A stretch of 64,000 bases of DNA. It comes from Paenibacillus oleatilyticus. Lineage in GTDB: Bacteria > Bacillota > Bacilli > Paenibacillales > NBRC-103111. The notes under the pieces were generated by a model that ran no database searches, was not told the origin of the DNA, and worked only from the letters and a program-made list of their open reading frames with translations. Location of the stretch: assembly GCF_018998565.1 (NCBI RefSeq), contig NZ_JAHNZO010000002.1, positions 186,001 to 250,000 of the forward strand. The letters run 5' to 3'. The position numbers and the translations under genes are program-made. Below are positions 25,081-33,949 of the stretch, piece by piece. The stretch's first letter is position 1. Every line of letters starts with the position of its first letter.

Positions 25081-26211
25081 TTGCAGCAGGAACCGTTAGA
25101 ACGATGGCTGACGCAGGAGGTCGCGCCGCAGCAGGAGGCGTTGATCAAGCGCATAGGCGCGGAGGTCCGGGAACAGGCCGAAGCCCGCATGCGGGAGTGG
25201 ATTGAGCCGTTCCGCAAGCTTTGCCTGCGCATTCATGCGATGCAAGAAACCGGTGGCAAGCGTCCGATAGCCTATATCCACGTCTCTTATTTGCGCTCGT
25301 GGCTTGGACAAGGAAAGCTCATGTGCAGTCTGGAAGCGTACGACGATACTTGGTATTTGGACCGGTCGGCTTGCATGGAACTACATGAGCTGCCTTGGCT
25401 TTATGATCATTTGGATGTGTACCGGAGAAAAATAGACGAAGCGCGCAAAAGCCACGGCGCTGATATTTTGCCGCTGGAAAGCGACCGCGTCTGGATGGAA
25501 GACGTGTCCATCGCCGGCCATTATGTCGTCAGCCTCGTCCGGGCGGCCGCTTCGCGTATTGTGGAGCTGCCGGAGTTTCAACGAATCCAGCGGGCCGATA
25601 CGTTCCGCATTCGCGCGGGCGAGTACCTCGATCTGAGCGAGGACGTATGGGTAGAAGTGCGCGAGGAAAAGGATGCGGTGGCGATCCGGGCTTCGCTGGA
25701 ACGGCAGGACGGCACGCTACACCGCTATCAGGACTGGCGTGAACTCGACTTGAGCGGCGGCCGCTACGAAGGAGCCGATGTCGCTTACAGCCATCTGACC
25801 GGCTCGAATTTGACGGGAAGCCGCTTGAACAAAAGCGTCTGCTTAGGGGGCGATTTCAGCGGCAGCCGCATGCGGGACGTCGACCTAAACCAAAGCGTGC
25901 TGTATGAAGCTAACTTCAGCCATTGCGACCTGCAGGGGGCGAATTTTCAGGAAGCCGTCGGCGGCGAGCCGCTTATTCATGAAGGGCAGGTCATGGGCAC
26001 CTTCGGCGTCAGCTTTGCCGGAGCGAATCTGCAAGGGGCGAACCTGATGTTTGCGGACTTGGAGCATGCGGATTTTCGCGGGGCTAATCTGCGGGGAGCC
26101 AAGATCATCCAGCAGGAGGCGGCCAAATTCGCGCTTAGCGAGGAGCAGAAGCGGCAGGTGCGCTGGATGGAGGAAGACGAAACGGGGCGGTTGGTTGAGG
26201 TTCGGAGCTAG
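25081..26211 (+). CDS. Pentapeptide-repeat protein, possible effector adaptor
   Basis: About 376 residues. The N-terminal ~200 (EPLERWLTQEVAPQQEALIK, YIHVSYLRSWLGQGKLMCSL, WYLDRSACMELHELPWLYDH) are of unknown family. From about residue 222 runs a pentapeptide-repeat solenoid (LDLSGGRYEGADVAYSHLTG, SNLTGSRLNKS, ANFSHCDLQGANF, ANLQGANLMFADLEHADFRG, ANLRGAK). Pentapeptide proteins sit next to vgrG and effector genes in Gram-negative systems, sometimes fused to DUF2169 adaptors. The start is TTG 25081, 8 nt after GGGGAGGAG. An adaptor role is inferred from context. Confidence 0.75.
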   Translation: MQQEPLERWLTQEVAPQQEALIKRIGAEVREQAEARMREWIEPFRKLCLRIHAMQETGGKRPIAYIHVSYLRSWLGQGKLMCSLEAYDDTWYLDRSACMELHELPWLYDHLDVYRRKIDEARKSHGADILPLESDRVWMEDVSIAGHYVVSLVRAAASRIVELPEFQRIQRADTFRIRAGEYLDLSEDVWVEVREEKDAVAIRASLERQDGTLHRYQDWRELDLSGGRYEGADVAYSHLTGSNLTGSRLNKSVCLGGDFSGSRMRDVDLNQSVLYEANFSHCDLQGANFQEAVGGEPLIHEGQVMGTFGVSFAGANLQGANLMFADLEHADFRGANLRGAKIIQQEAAKFALSEEQKRQVRWMEEDETGRLVEVRS

Positions 26212-26238
26212 ACCGATGCCGGGGAGGACAGAGCGGGC

Positions 26239-26730
26239 ATGTACTATTTTCGTTTGCAGCAGGACAAGCGGTTCATCGACGGCTTGAGGCTGGAGCAAGT
26301 TAGCCGGGATATGGAGATTAAGGAGCGGAACATCGTGTTTGTGAAAGAGGACGGGGACAAGCCGGTTTACCTCGACTTCATCGACCATCCGCGCCGACTC
26401 GTATCGGATCGGCTGAAAGCGCTGCTTGAAAAATACGACGACCGGCTGCGGTTTCAATCGGCTATCGTGACCGGACGCAGCACGCAGCGTCAAGACATTT
26501 ACTGGTTTATGGAGCCGGGCGAGCTGGATTGTTTGTCCGGGAAGACGCAGGTGGACGCTGGCGGGACTTGCCGACGCTTGGTGCTGGAGGCCCCGAAAGT
26601 GCGGCGGGAGCGCATTTTTCGCGTGGCGGGCTTGCAGGAAGATGTGCTGATCGTCCGGCTGGACATCGCGGAAAGCTTGCTCCGACGAACGTTTACGGGG
26701 CTTCATTTGATCCCGGTGGAGTTGGATTAG
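26239..26730 (+). CDS. Imm11/DUF1629-like protein
   Basis: 163 residues. The sequence LVSDRLKALLEKYDDRLRFQ, a central YWFMEPGELDCLSGKTQV and the end IFRVAGLQEDVLIVRLDIAE then SLLRRTFTGLHLIPVELD fit the imm11 (DUF1629) family, whose members accompany polymorphic toxins as immunity or accessory proteins. It lies between the pentapeptide gene and the DUF4280 gene, so it may serve as a structural adaptor rather than a neutraliser. ATG 26239 is 28 nt after the previous stop. Confidence 0.65.
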   Translation: MYYFRLQQDKRFIDGLRLEQVSRDMEIKERNIVFVKEDGDKPVYLDFIDHPRRLVSDRLKALLEKYDDRLRFQSAIVTGRSTQRQDIYWFMEPGELDCLSGKTQVDAGGTCRRLVLEAPKVRRERIFRVAGLQEDVLIVRLDIAESLLRRTFTGLHLIPVELD

Positions 26731-26737
26731 GAGAGCG

Positions 26738-26891
26738 TTGCTAAAGCAAAGCCTTGAGCTTGTTAGGAAAGTGGCCAGATTGAGGTGCTAGAATGCACGA
26801 GGGGGGTGGGGGATCTACTTCCATATGTATCTCTATTCCAGTCAAAACCACTTTCCCAACACTCTAAGTTTTGCTGAAGCAAAGCCTTGAG
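26738..26891. mobile_element. Second MITE-like element (about 112 bp) flanked by 21-bp direct repeats
   Basis: Direct repeats at 26738-26758 and 26871-26891 (one mismatch; each begins TTGCT and contains AAGCAAAGCCTTGAG) flank 26759-26870. The core ends are inverted: TGTTAGGAAAGTGG (26761-26774) against CCACTTTCCCAACA (26848-26861). The interior holds GGGGGATCTACTTCCATATG, matching the elements at 20088 and 4081. As at 20062, the flanking repeat contains a short palindrome (TTGCT/AGCAA). It splits the Imm11-like and DUF4280 genes without damaging either. Confidence 0.6.
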
Positions 26892-26902
26892 GAGGGAAAT
26901 AA

Positions 26903-27304
26903 ATGCCTAGTGTTAGATCGTTCATAAAACCCGCGGGTCCTTCCGTTGAAGCACCGGCGGGGCAGGAAGCCAGCTATGTCGTAAGGGGAGCGATGTTGGA
27001 GTGCGAATGCGGCAGTAATCCGAATCTGCTCAATCTGCCAACGTGTCATGGCGCATATATTCAGGGGCAGCCGCTCATGAATGTCGCGGACAGCAAGCCC
27101 GTCGTCAATATTCCGGCGACCTTCGGCGTATGCGAAGCGCTGGGCGCGCCGTGCGAGCCGCAGGTGAACATGGAGTGGATGAACGGGAAAGCGGACGTGC
27201 TCATCGACGGCAAACCTGTATTAACCAGCGACTCCTACATCATGTGCATGAAGCATGCGAACGGGGTCATCTATATCGCCGATGACGGCCAGAAGAAAGA
27301 ATAG
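26903..27304 (+). CDS. DUF4280 (PAAR-like) tip protein
   Basis: 133 residues. Features of DUF4280: YVVRGAMLECECGSNPNLLN, a central NIPATFGVC, VLIDGKPVLTSDSYIMCMKH and several Cys and His residues that may bind a metal at the spike tip. DUF4280 proteins are the PAAR-like caps of Rhs and spike systems. ATG 26903 follows GAGGAGGG, which lies just after the repeat of the mobile element. Expected role: sharpening the VgrG-like spike and linking it to the toxin. Confidence 0.88.
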   Translation: MPSVRSFIKPAGPSVEAPAGQEASYVVRGAMLECECGSNPNLLNLPTCHGAYIQGQPLMNVADSKPVVNIPATFGVCEALGAPCEPQVNMEWMNGKADVLIDGKPVLTSDSYIMCMKHANGVIYIADDGQKKE

Positions 27305-27374
27305 CTTCCGTCTGGAGGTAGTTGGGGTTTACTGAGCTTTAAGCCATCTTTTACTTGCAACAGATTTGAGGGGG

Positions 27375-30300
27375 ATGGATGTGTCAAACTACGAATCGGA
27401 TCGCCTGTCGGGCTTGACCGTACAGGATCTTATGCTGAAATGGCCGTACGGAAAGCTGCGGCTTGAAGAAATAAACATGACGCGGTTTCCCGGAGCCCAT
27501 GCGCGCATGCAGCTCGGGGGTATCATGAGTGAGGAAGACAGCCAAGCGTTGCTGCGGCAAAGCAGCCATCGCGACCATATCGGCCTGTATGCGGCTCGGG
27601 AAGGGCAGCCGGAGGAACCGCTGTTCCTCGGTCAACTGCATGAAATCCAAGTTGACCGCATCCATGGCGTATACAACGTGCAGGTGGACGTCATCTCGCA
27701 TACGTACCAGCTGGACGTGCAGCGCAAAAGCCGCTCCTTCCAGCATGCGGGCATGCTTTATACGGATGTGCTGTCTGAAGTGATCCACGCGTATCCGGGT
27801 GGAAACTTTCTGGAAACCGACGCGTTCCAGCGCGGAGCTTCGCTCGGCGATCTGGTGCTCCAATACGAGGAGAGCGACTGGGAGTTTATTCAGCGGATCG
27901 CTTCCCATGCGGGTGCGGTGGTGACGCCGGACGTCAGCACCCATGCCCCGCGTCTGTGGATCGGAACGCCGTCGGGCAGGCAGCATGTGAAGCTGGAAGA
28001 GGGCGCCTACGGCATCCGGCATGACGTGCAGTCGTTTCTGACCGCGGTGGAAACGAAGGTTGAACGCTTTCAGGAGGAAGATTTTACGCGCTTTATCGTC
28101 GCAAAGGACCAGTGGCTGGAGCTTGGGGCGGAGGTGGAGAGAAACGGCCGTCTGTTTGTCGTTGCAGGCATTCAGGGAGCATTGGTTCACGGCATTTTGC
28201 AATTCGACTACCTATGCACCACCCCGGCAGGGCTGCGGCAAAACAAGCGGTATAACGAAAACCTGCCGGGTCTGGCGATGGACGGCAAAATTTTGGCGAT
28301 CGGCGTCAAGAAGGCGAAGGTGCATCTGGATATCGACAAAAACCAGCCGGAGCACGAAGCAGTCTGGTTCCCGTACTCGTCGCCGACGAGCCATATTTTC
28401 CATGCCATGCCGCCGATTGGGTCGCAGATCAAGCTGTATTTTCCGACGCACGACGAAGCGGAAGCGATGCTGATCCAATCGGTGCGGACGCCGTTTTCCC
28501 CGCAGGGTGAAGCAGCGGAGAAGGCGAACAAGAAGATGGCCGATACGACCGTGAAGTCGTTTTCCACGGGCGGAGGCAAGGAATTCGAGCTGGGGACGAA
28601 AGATATTTCGTTCACGGCGAAGGAAGGCGCGCTGTTTATCACCATCGGCGAAGAAGACGGGATCACCCTGCAGAGCGATAAAGACCTCGTGCTGATGGCG
28701 GAGCAGGAACTATCGTTTAGCGAGCTGAAAACGTTCCGTGCGGAGGCTCAGGAAGAGCTGTGGATCGCAGGCGGCAAAAGCAGCATGATGCTGACCGACA
28801 TGACCGACGTGACGGGCCAGCAGGTCATGATGACGGGCAGCGAGCGGCAGTCGTTCGAGGCGCTCAGCAACCCGGAAGCGGAGCAGGCCAAGAGCGACAA
28901 GGAGAAGGACAGCTTCCTGGAAAAGCTAGGGACGGCGCTGGATGTGCTCAGCATGGTGCCGGGTCTTGGCATTATCGCGGGAGCGGCGAGTGCGGTCGTG
29001 AGCATTTGCCGCGGAGATTTCCTCGGCGCGGCCTTGTCCATCGGCTCGATGCTGCCGATTGGGGGCGCGGCGTTCGGTGCAGCGAAGCTGGCAGCGAAAG
29101 GCGTAGCCAAGGTCGCGGCCAAAGCGGCGGCGAAGGCAGGAAGCAAGATGGCCGGAAAAATCGGCCGGGCCGCGGCGAAGAAGGCCGTCCAGTTCGGGAA
29201 GAACACGCTGAACAAGGTGATGACAGGAGCCCGGAAGCTGAAGCAGAAGGCCGAGGAGCTGCGGGAGCTGCTGCAGAAGAAGCTGCAGGATATGCAGCAG
29301 AAGCTGGCGGAGAAGGGCAAGGCGTTGCTCCAGAAAGCGTTGGAGAAATCCGGGGCGAAGAAGGCGCTTACGAAGTTCAACCATAAAGTGTTGAAGAAAT
29401 TCGAGTGCACCAAAGGCCTTGGCGACCGTTTCTGTAAATGGGGCTTTGAGCCGGTCGATCTGATCACGGGACGGATGATGAGCGAAGCGACCGACTTCGA
29501 ATTTCCGGGCCCGCTACCGATCCAATGGGACCGGCGCTGGATCAGCGACAGCGGTCATCGGGGCTTGCTCGGTCATGGCGTGCATCACAGCCTGGATATG
29601 CGGCTGGAGGTGCTGGATGACTGCATTGGTATACTGCTCGCAGACGGGCGGTCGGTTTCGTTTGAGCGCTTATACCGTGGACTTATGGAAACGCGAAACC
29701 CGAAAGAACGGATGGTTTTGCGCCGGGAAGGGACGGGGTACGTGCTTTTCGAGGAAGACAGCCGTCTGACGTACCTTTTCGGAAAGCAGACAGGGATGGA
29801 AACGAAATTCCGGCTGGAACGGATCGGGCAGGAATGGGGACATTCCATCGTTCTTACGTACGATGACCGCGGTTACTTGCGGCAGGTGACGGACAGCGTG
29901 GGCCGGAGGCTGCATATCCAAACGGACGAAGCTGGACGGATCACGAAAGTGACTCACGTTTATCGCGGGGAACAGCGCGAGGTGCTGGTGCAGTACCGCT
30001 ACAACGAGGCGGGGGATCTCATCGAGGTGACGGATGCGTTGGGACAGACGACCCGCATGTCCTACGAAAGTCACTTGATGCTCAAGAAGACGGACCGCAA
30101 CGGGTATAGCTTCCACTGGCGTTATGACGGACCGACCACCGGAGCGCGCTGCGTTCATACGTATGGGGACGACGGGCTACTAGAAGGGCGCATTGTGTAC
30201 AACGACGGCTGGAATGAAGTGAGTAATAGCCAGGGGCATACGACAACGTACGAATACACCCCGGAGTATTACTGCACCCGGATCGTCGACCCGCTTGGCG

Positions 30301-32909
30301 GCGTTGTGCAGTATGAGTACAACGAGCTGGGCGAGCTGCTGAGCGAAACGGACGAGGAAGGCCGGATCACTAGGTATGCGTACGATGAGTTCGGACGGAT
30401 TGTTGAGGAAGTACAGCCGGATGGGGGTGTATGGAAGTACACGTACCGTGAAGATGGAAGACTGGAGCAGGTGAAGGACCCGGAAGGTGGTATCAGGGCA
30501 TGGCAGTATGATGAATTGGGCCGGGTGAAGGGAGTTGTCGGGCCCGATCAGACAGTGACGCGTTTTGCCTACGATGAGCGGCATCGGATCAGCGAAGTAT
30601 ACGATCCGAAAGGTGCGGCCACGCGGCTCCTTTACGACGATCAGGATAACCTGATCGAGGTCACGCTGCCTGACGGGACGAGTGGAAAGTGGGCATATAA
30701 CCACCGGGGAGAATGTCTGCAGGAGACGAATCCGCTTGGAGCGAAGCAAGTGCTGGTCTACGATGCGCTGGGCCGAGTCGTGCGCTCCGAGCTGCCGGAT
30801 GGTAATGTAATTAAGCTGAAGTATAATGCCTACGATGAAGTGATCCTCGCGGAAGATAACCAGCACCGTGTAGCATTCGGGTATACCCCGCTTGGTAAGC
30901 TGACTTGGCGCGAAGAAAAGGGTAAGCGTGTCAAGTTGACCTACAACAAGGAAGAAGAACTGACCGAAATTATCAACGAGCGAGGCGAGCGGTATGTGCT
31001 GGAGCGCGATGCGAACGGAAGTATCGTTCGCGAAACGGGCTTTGACGGAATTGTACGGCAATACATGCGAAGCCCCGCAGGTCTGCTTCAGAAGGTAGAG
31101 CGGCCGGGCGGACGATGGACGGCTTACAGCCATGACGTTATGGGACGAGTAACGCAGGTGGAATACAGCGACGGTCTGGTGGAGACGTTTAGGTATAACC
31201 GTGTCGGGGATATACTGGAGACAGCCAATCCTTTTGCGGCGGTGAAGCTGGAATATGACCGGGCCGGTCGTGTCATTAAGGAATGGCGGGATGCGTACTG
31301 GGTAGCAAGCCAATACGATGAAATGGGCAACCGGACGGAAGTAAGCAGCAGCCTTGGCGCTCAAGTGACGATGGAGCGCGATATCTTGGGGCAAGTTAGC
31401 CAGATGCAGGCGCAGCAGCAGCACGGAGGCGACTCAGCTGGCAAACCGTGGACGGCGCAGATGAAGTACGATGCGCTTGGGCAGGAAATCGAGAGACTGT
31501 TGCCGGGCGGCGTAATCAGCAGTTGGCAGTACGATGCCGCAGGACGGCCTGAACGACACAGTGTAAAAGCGGGCGGACGGGAAGCCCGCAAACGAAAGTA
31601 TACGTGGGACGTCAATAACCGTCTAAAGTCCGTGCTCAACGAGCTGACAGGCAAGAAAACGCAGTACGGATATGACGATTTTGGAACCTTGATCGGGGCC
31701 ACGAACGACTTCGGCAAAATCTTCCGCATGGCCGACAATGTCGGGAATTTGTACAGCGACGGACACAAGACGGACCGGACGTACGGACCCGGCGGGCGGC
31801 TGCTGGATTTCAATGGGACGAAGTACAGCTATGATGAAGAAGGAAATCTTGCTGAAAAGATAGACCCGGACGGCACGTATTGGCGTTATGAGTACTATGG
31901 CAACAATATGATGAGCAAGGTTGTGCGGCCGGACGGTCAGGAAGTTACGTTTACGTATGATAGCCTTGGTCGCAGGATTGAGAAGCATTTTAACGGTGTG
32001 GTACACTGTTATGTATGGGATGGAAATACCATCCTGCATGAGTGGAAAGCGGAGAAAATCCAAGCTGAAAACGGTGCAGAATGGGGCGGCGAACAGCCGA
32101 AGGAGAAGCAGCGGCTGGGACAAGTGCTAAATCCTGGCGGCTTGATCACATGGATCTTTGAAGACGGAACGTTTCATCCGACCGCGAAGATTACACCAGA
32201 GGGCTCGTACAGTATCATAACGGACCATTTGGGTACGCCTGTTGAGATGTACGACGATACAGGGGAAAAGGTATGGTCGTGCGAACTGGACATTTACGGG
32301 AAGGTTCGGCGGCAAGATCTTTTAGGTGAGCGCAGCGCATGCCCATTCCGGTATCCGGGGCAGTATGAGGACGAGGAGACGGGGCTGTATTACAACCGGT
32401 TTCGCTACTACTCGCCGCATGAAGGAATGTATACGCAGCAGGACCCGATTGGTTTAGCTGGTGGAATACAATTATATGGGTATGTGCATGATCCGTTAAC
32501 TTATATTGATGCATTCGGATTAAATTCAAATGCATTAAAGGATTTGCTTAAAGGCAAAACGGATGTCTTCGTACGAACAAGACAAGAAGCTGAAATGATT
32601 TTATATCAGATGCAACTAGCAAAAGGATATACAAGTTCAGCTGGCTTGAAATCAACCGAAGCAAAAAAATGGTTTTGGAAGAATACCAAGATAGAAAAAA
32701 GCAATTATTATCATTGGGACGACGAATGGATTTTTGAAGATAAGATAAAAGAATATGTACTAAATGAGCACGATCCTTTCACTACAGATCCAGAACGATA
32801 TAAGCATGCACGTAATCCACATTTACAGTTCCATACTGTGGGCCAAGATGTTCAAAGAGTTTTCTGGGAAGAATTCAATAATCCTAATAAAAAATGTATC
32901 CCGAGGTAA
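27375..32909 (+). CDS. VgrG-Rhs fusion polymorphic toxin
   Basis: About 1844 residues. Residues 1-330 form a gp27/VgrG-like hub (LGQLHEIQVDRIHGVYNVQV, VLQYEESDWEFIQRIASHAG) and OB-like part, ~375-470 a stalk (ELGTKDISFTAKEGALFITI). A hydrophobic pair of helices (~517-575: VLSMVPGLGIIAGAASAVVS, GAALSIGSMLPIGGAAFGAA) and a Lys/Ala/Gln-rich helical stretch (575-670) follow. The Rhs shell (~690-1717) has many YD repeats and the core end YYNRFRYYSPHEGMYTQQDP then IGLAGG. The tip (~1718-1844) is AT-rich and of unidentified fold, with HWDDEW and NPHLQFHT as possible active-site stretches. ATG 27375 abuts GAGGGGG, so GTG 27381 may be the true start. Confidence 0.9.
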   Translation: MDVSNYESDRLSGLTVQDLMLKWPYGKLRLEEINMTRFPGAHARMQLGGIMSEEDSQALLRQSSHRDHIGLYAAREGQPEEPLFLGQLHEIQVDRIHGVYNVQVDVISHTYQLDVQRKSRSFQHAGMLYTDVLSEVIHAYPGGNFLETDAFQRGASLGDLVLQYEESDWEFIQRIASHAGAVVTPDVSTHAPRLWIGTPSGRQHVKLEEGAYGIRHDVQSFLTAVETKVERFQEEDFTRFIVAKDQWLELGAEVERNGRLFVVAGIQGALVHGILQFDYLCTTPAGLRQNKRYNENLPGLAMDGKILAIGVKKAKVHLDIDKNQPEHEAVWFPYSSPTSHIFHAMPPIGSQIKLYFPTHDEAEAMLIQSVRTPFSPQGEAAEKANKKMADTTVKSFSTGGGKEFELGTKDISFTAKEGALFITIGEEDGITLQSDKDLVLMAEQELSFSELKTFRAEAQEELWIAGGKSSMMLTDMTDVTGQQVMMTGSERQSFEALSNPEAEQAKSDKEKDSFLEKLGTALDVLSMVPGLGIIAGAASAVVSICRGDFLGAALSIGSMLPIGGAAFGAAKLAAKGVAKVAAKAAAKAGSKMAGKIGRAAAKKAVQFGKNTLNKVMTGARKLKQKAEELRELLQKKLQDMQQKLAEKGKALLQKALEKSGAKKALTKFNHKVLKKFECTKGLGDRFCKWGFEPVDLITGRMMSEATDFEFPGPLPIQWDRRWISDSGHRGLLGHGVHHSLDMRLEVLDDCIGILLADGRSVSFERLYRGLMETRNPKERMVLRREGTGYVLFEEDSRLTYLFGKQTGMETKFRLERIGQEWGHSIVLTYDDRGYLRQVTDSVGRRLHIQTDEAGRITKVTHVYRGEQREVLVQYRYNEAGDLIEVTDALGQTTRMSYESHLMLKKTDRNGYSFHWRYDGPTTGARCVHTYGDDGLLEGRIVYNDGWNEVSNSQGHTTTYEYTPEYYCTRIVDPLGGVVQYEYNELGELLSETDEEGRITRYAYDEFGRIVEEVQPDGGVWKYTYREDGRLEQVKDPEGGIRAWQYDELGRVKGVVGPDQTVTRFAYDERHRISEVYDPKGAATRLLYDDQDNLIEVTLPDGTSGKWAYNHRGECLQETNPLGAKQVLVYDALGRVVRSELPDGNVIKLKYNAYDEVILAEDNQHRVAFGYTPLGKLTWREEKGKRVKLTYNKEEELTEIINERGERYVLERDANGSIVRETGFDGIVRQYMRSPAGLLQKVERPGGRWTAYSHDVMGRVTQVEYSDGLVETFRYNRVGDILETANPFAAVKLEYDRAGRVIKEWRDAYWVASQYDEMGNRTEVSSSLGAQVTMERDILGQVSQMQAQQQHGGDSAGKPWTAQMKYDALGQEIERLLPGGVISSWQYDAAGRPERHSVKAGGREARKRKYTWDVNNRLKSVLNELTGKKTQYGYDDFGTLIGATNDFGKIFRMADNVGNLYSDGHKTDRTYGPGGRLLDFNGTKYSYDEEGNLAEKIDPDGTYWRYEYYGNNMMSKVVRPDGQEVTFTYDSLGRRIEKHFNGVVHCYVWDGNTILHEWKAEKIQAENGAEWGGEQPKEKQRLGQVLNPGGLITWIFEDGTFHPTAKITPEGSYSIITDHLGTPVEMYDDTGEKVWSCELDIYGKVRRQDLLGERSACPFRYPGQYEDEETGLYYNRFRYYSPHEGMYTQQDPIGLAGGIQLYGYVHDPLTYIDAFGLNSNALKDLLKGKTDVFVRTRQEAEMILYQMQLAKGYTSSAGLKSTEAKKWFWKNTKIEKSNYYHWDDEWIFEDKIKEYVLNEHDPFTTDPERYKHARNPHLQFHTVGQDVQRVFWEEFNNPNKKCIPR

Positions 32910-32915
32910 CTTATT

Positions 32916-33308
32916 ATGAAAAAACTAGATGGAAGAATCTGGTATGGTGTTTTTGCTTATAATAAATATAATGTAATTGCCCAAGAGGTAGAGGGTAAGA
33001 ATAAAGCTTTTCGTAGATGGGCAGCGATGTACATTATGGAACATAATAAACATCGCAAGGATCTGCACAAACTTTTAGAAAGAGGTATGGACCATAAATA
33101 TTTTTTGGTTGTAGTAGATGTAAGTGTAGATTTTTTAAATAGTTATGATTCAGGTTATGATGTAGAAATAGATATTTCCAAAGATACTCATTTAATTTAT
33201 TGTCGAGGGTTTGATACTGAGGAAATACTATACCAAATTTGTGAGGAGTTAAATATTAATCCAGAAAAATTTAATACATCATGGAACGTCAATTATATTT
33301 TAGAGTAG
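32916..33308 (+). CDS. Candidate immunity protein for the Rhs toxin tip
   Basis: 130 residues, AT-rich. No recognised family. It has an alpha/beta look (IWYGVFAYNKYNVIAQEVEG, FLVVVDVSVDFLNSYDSGYD, EEILYQICEELNINPEKF). It starts 6 nt after the Rhs stop, the normal place for the cognate antitoxin. A decayed near-copy lies at 35046-35440 and a remote decayed homologue at 38095-38289, which supports repeated gain of such genes. Confidence 0.7.
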   Translation: MKKLDGRIWYGVFAYNKYNVIAQEVEGKNKAFRRWAAMYIMEHNKHRKDLHKLLERGMDHKYFLVVVDVSVDFLNSYDSGYDVEIDISKDTHLIYCRGFDTEEILYQICEELNINPEKFNTSWNVNYILE

Positions 33309-33334
33309 TTTGCAAACATATCCTTATCTCTTTC

Positions 33335-33368
33335 GAGGCTAATGGGGAATACCTCATTGGTCTTTTTT
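33335..33368 (+). terminator. Terminator after the immunity gene
   Basis: GGCTAATGGGG and CCTCATTGGTC form a stem with G-T pairs, followed by seven T's. The copy after the duplicated pseudogene (35466-35503) is cleaner. The stretch 33369-33592 holds no convincing gene. Confidence 0.7.
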
Positions 33369-33592
33369 ATGGAATTCACCATAAGAACTTATAGGATCTA
33401 TTTCGTGCAGTGGCATAGAAATAGGTCCATTTTTAATCTTAAATACATGCATTAGACTAACTTTACACGTGGCTTTTGGCAAATTAATATGGAAATAATC
33501 AACTGGAATAAAGTGGAGAGCTTTATGTCCATATATCAAATTAATTGGGTTAAAATTACAATATGGAAAATAACTAAATAATTACTACTTAA

Positions 33593-33919
33593 GATATTAT
33601 TGATCACACAAGCGAAAAAGGAGATGGTCGTCTAACATCATTTAGTACTCAGTTGAAAACGAAAAATGGTAATTCTCGAGGTGCTGATTCCTTTACAAGC
33701 CAAAATAATATAAGTAAAGACTCAGTTTTAGATTTAGATGAACTGGTCAAGTCTGGTGATATCACAATTTTGACGAAAGAAAAAGCGATGGAAATAATTG
33801 AGAATGAGTTAGGAGTTAAAGCAGCTAAAAAATCTGGTATTTTTGCAAATATGAAGAGGAATAATGAAGTACTCGTTCACGCTCAGATACTGGGAAATAA
33901 AATTACTCGGTGCAAATAG
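33593..33919 (+). pseudogene. Orphan Rhs/polymorphic toxin C-terminal tip
   Basis: An open frame from 33593 (after TAA 33590) to TAG 33919 reads DIIDHTSEKGDGRLTSFSTQ, then LKTKNGNSRGADSFTSQN, LDLDELVKSGDITILTKEKA, ELGVKAAKKSGIFANMKRNN. It has no good start: TTG 33653 has no ribosome binding site and the protein-like reading extends upstream of it. It looks like a displaced toxin domain of ~108 residues, available for recombination onto the Rhs shell. The family is not recognised. The next gene is its likely immunity partner. Confidence 0.5.
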
Positions 33920-33949
33920 TTTGATTAAATATTTTAAGTGAGGGAGACT

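Noticed and set aside
30180..31424. 414-codon minus-strand frame inside the Rhs gene
   Set aside because: It is the antisense of GC-rich YD repeats, has no ribosome binding site and no protein-family features. The plus-strand Rhs reading is certain.
22922..32909. Complete type VI secretion system or prophage
   Set aside because: Only spike-type and effector-type parts are present; no sheath, tube, baseplate, capsid, terminase, integrase or lysis genes were found in the window.
33354..33539. 61-codon minus-strand frame with a toxin-tip-like HFIPVDYFHINLPK
   Set aside because: It overlaps the terminator of the immunity gene, has no clear ribosome binding site, and the resemblance is too slight to call a toxin fragment.
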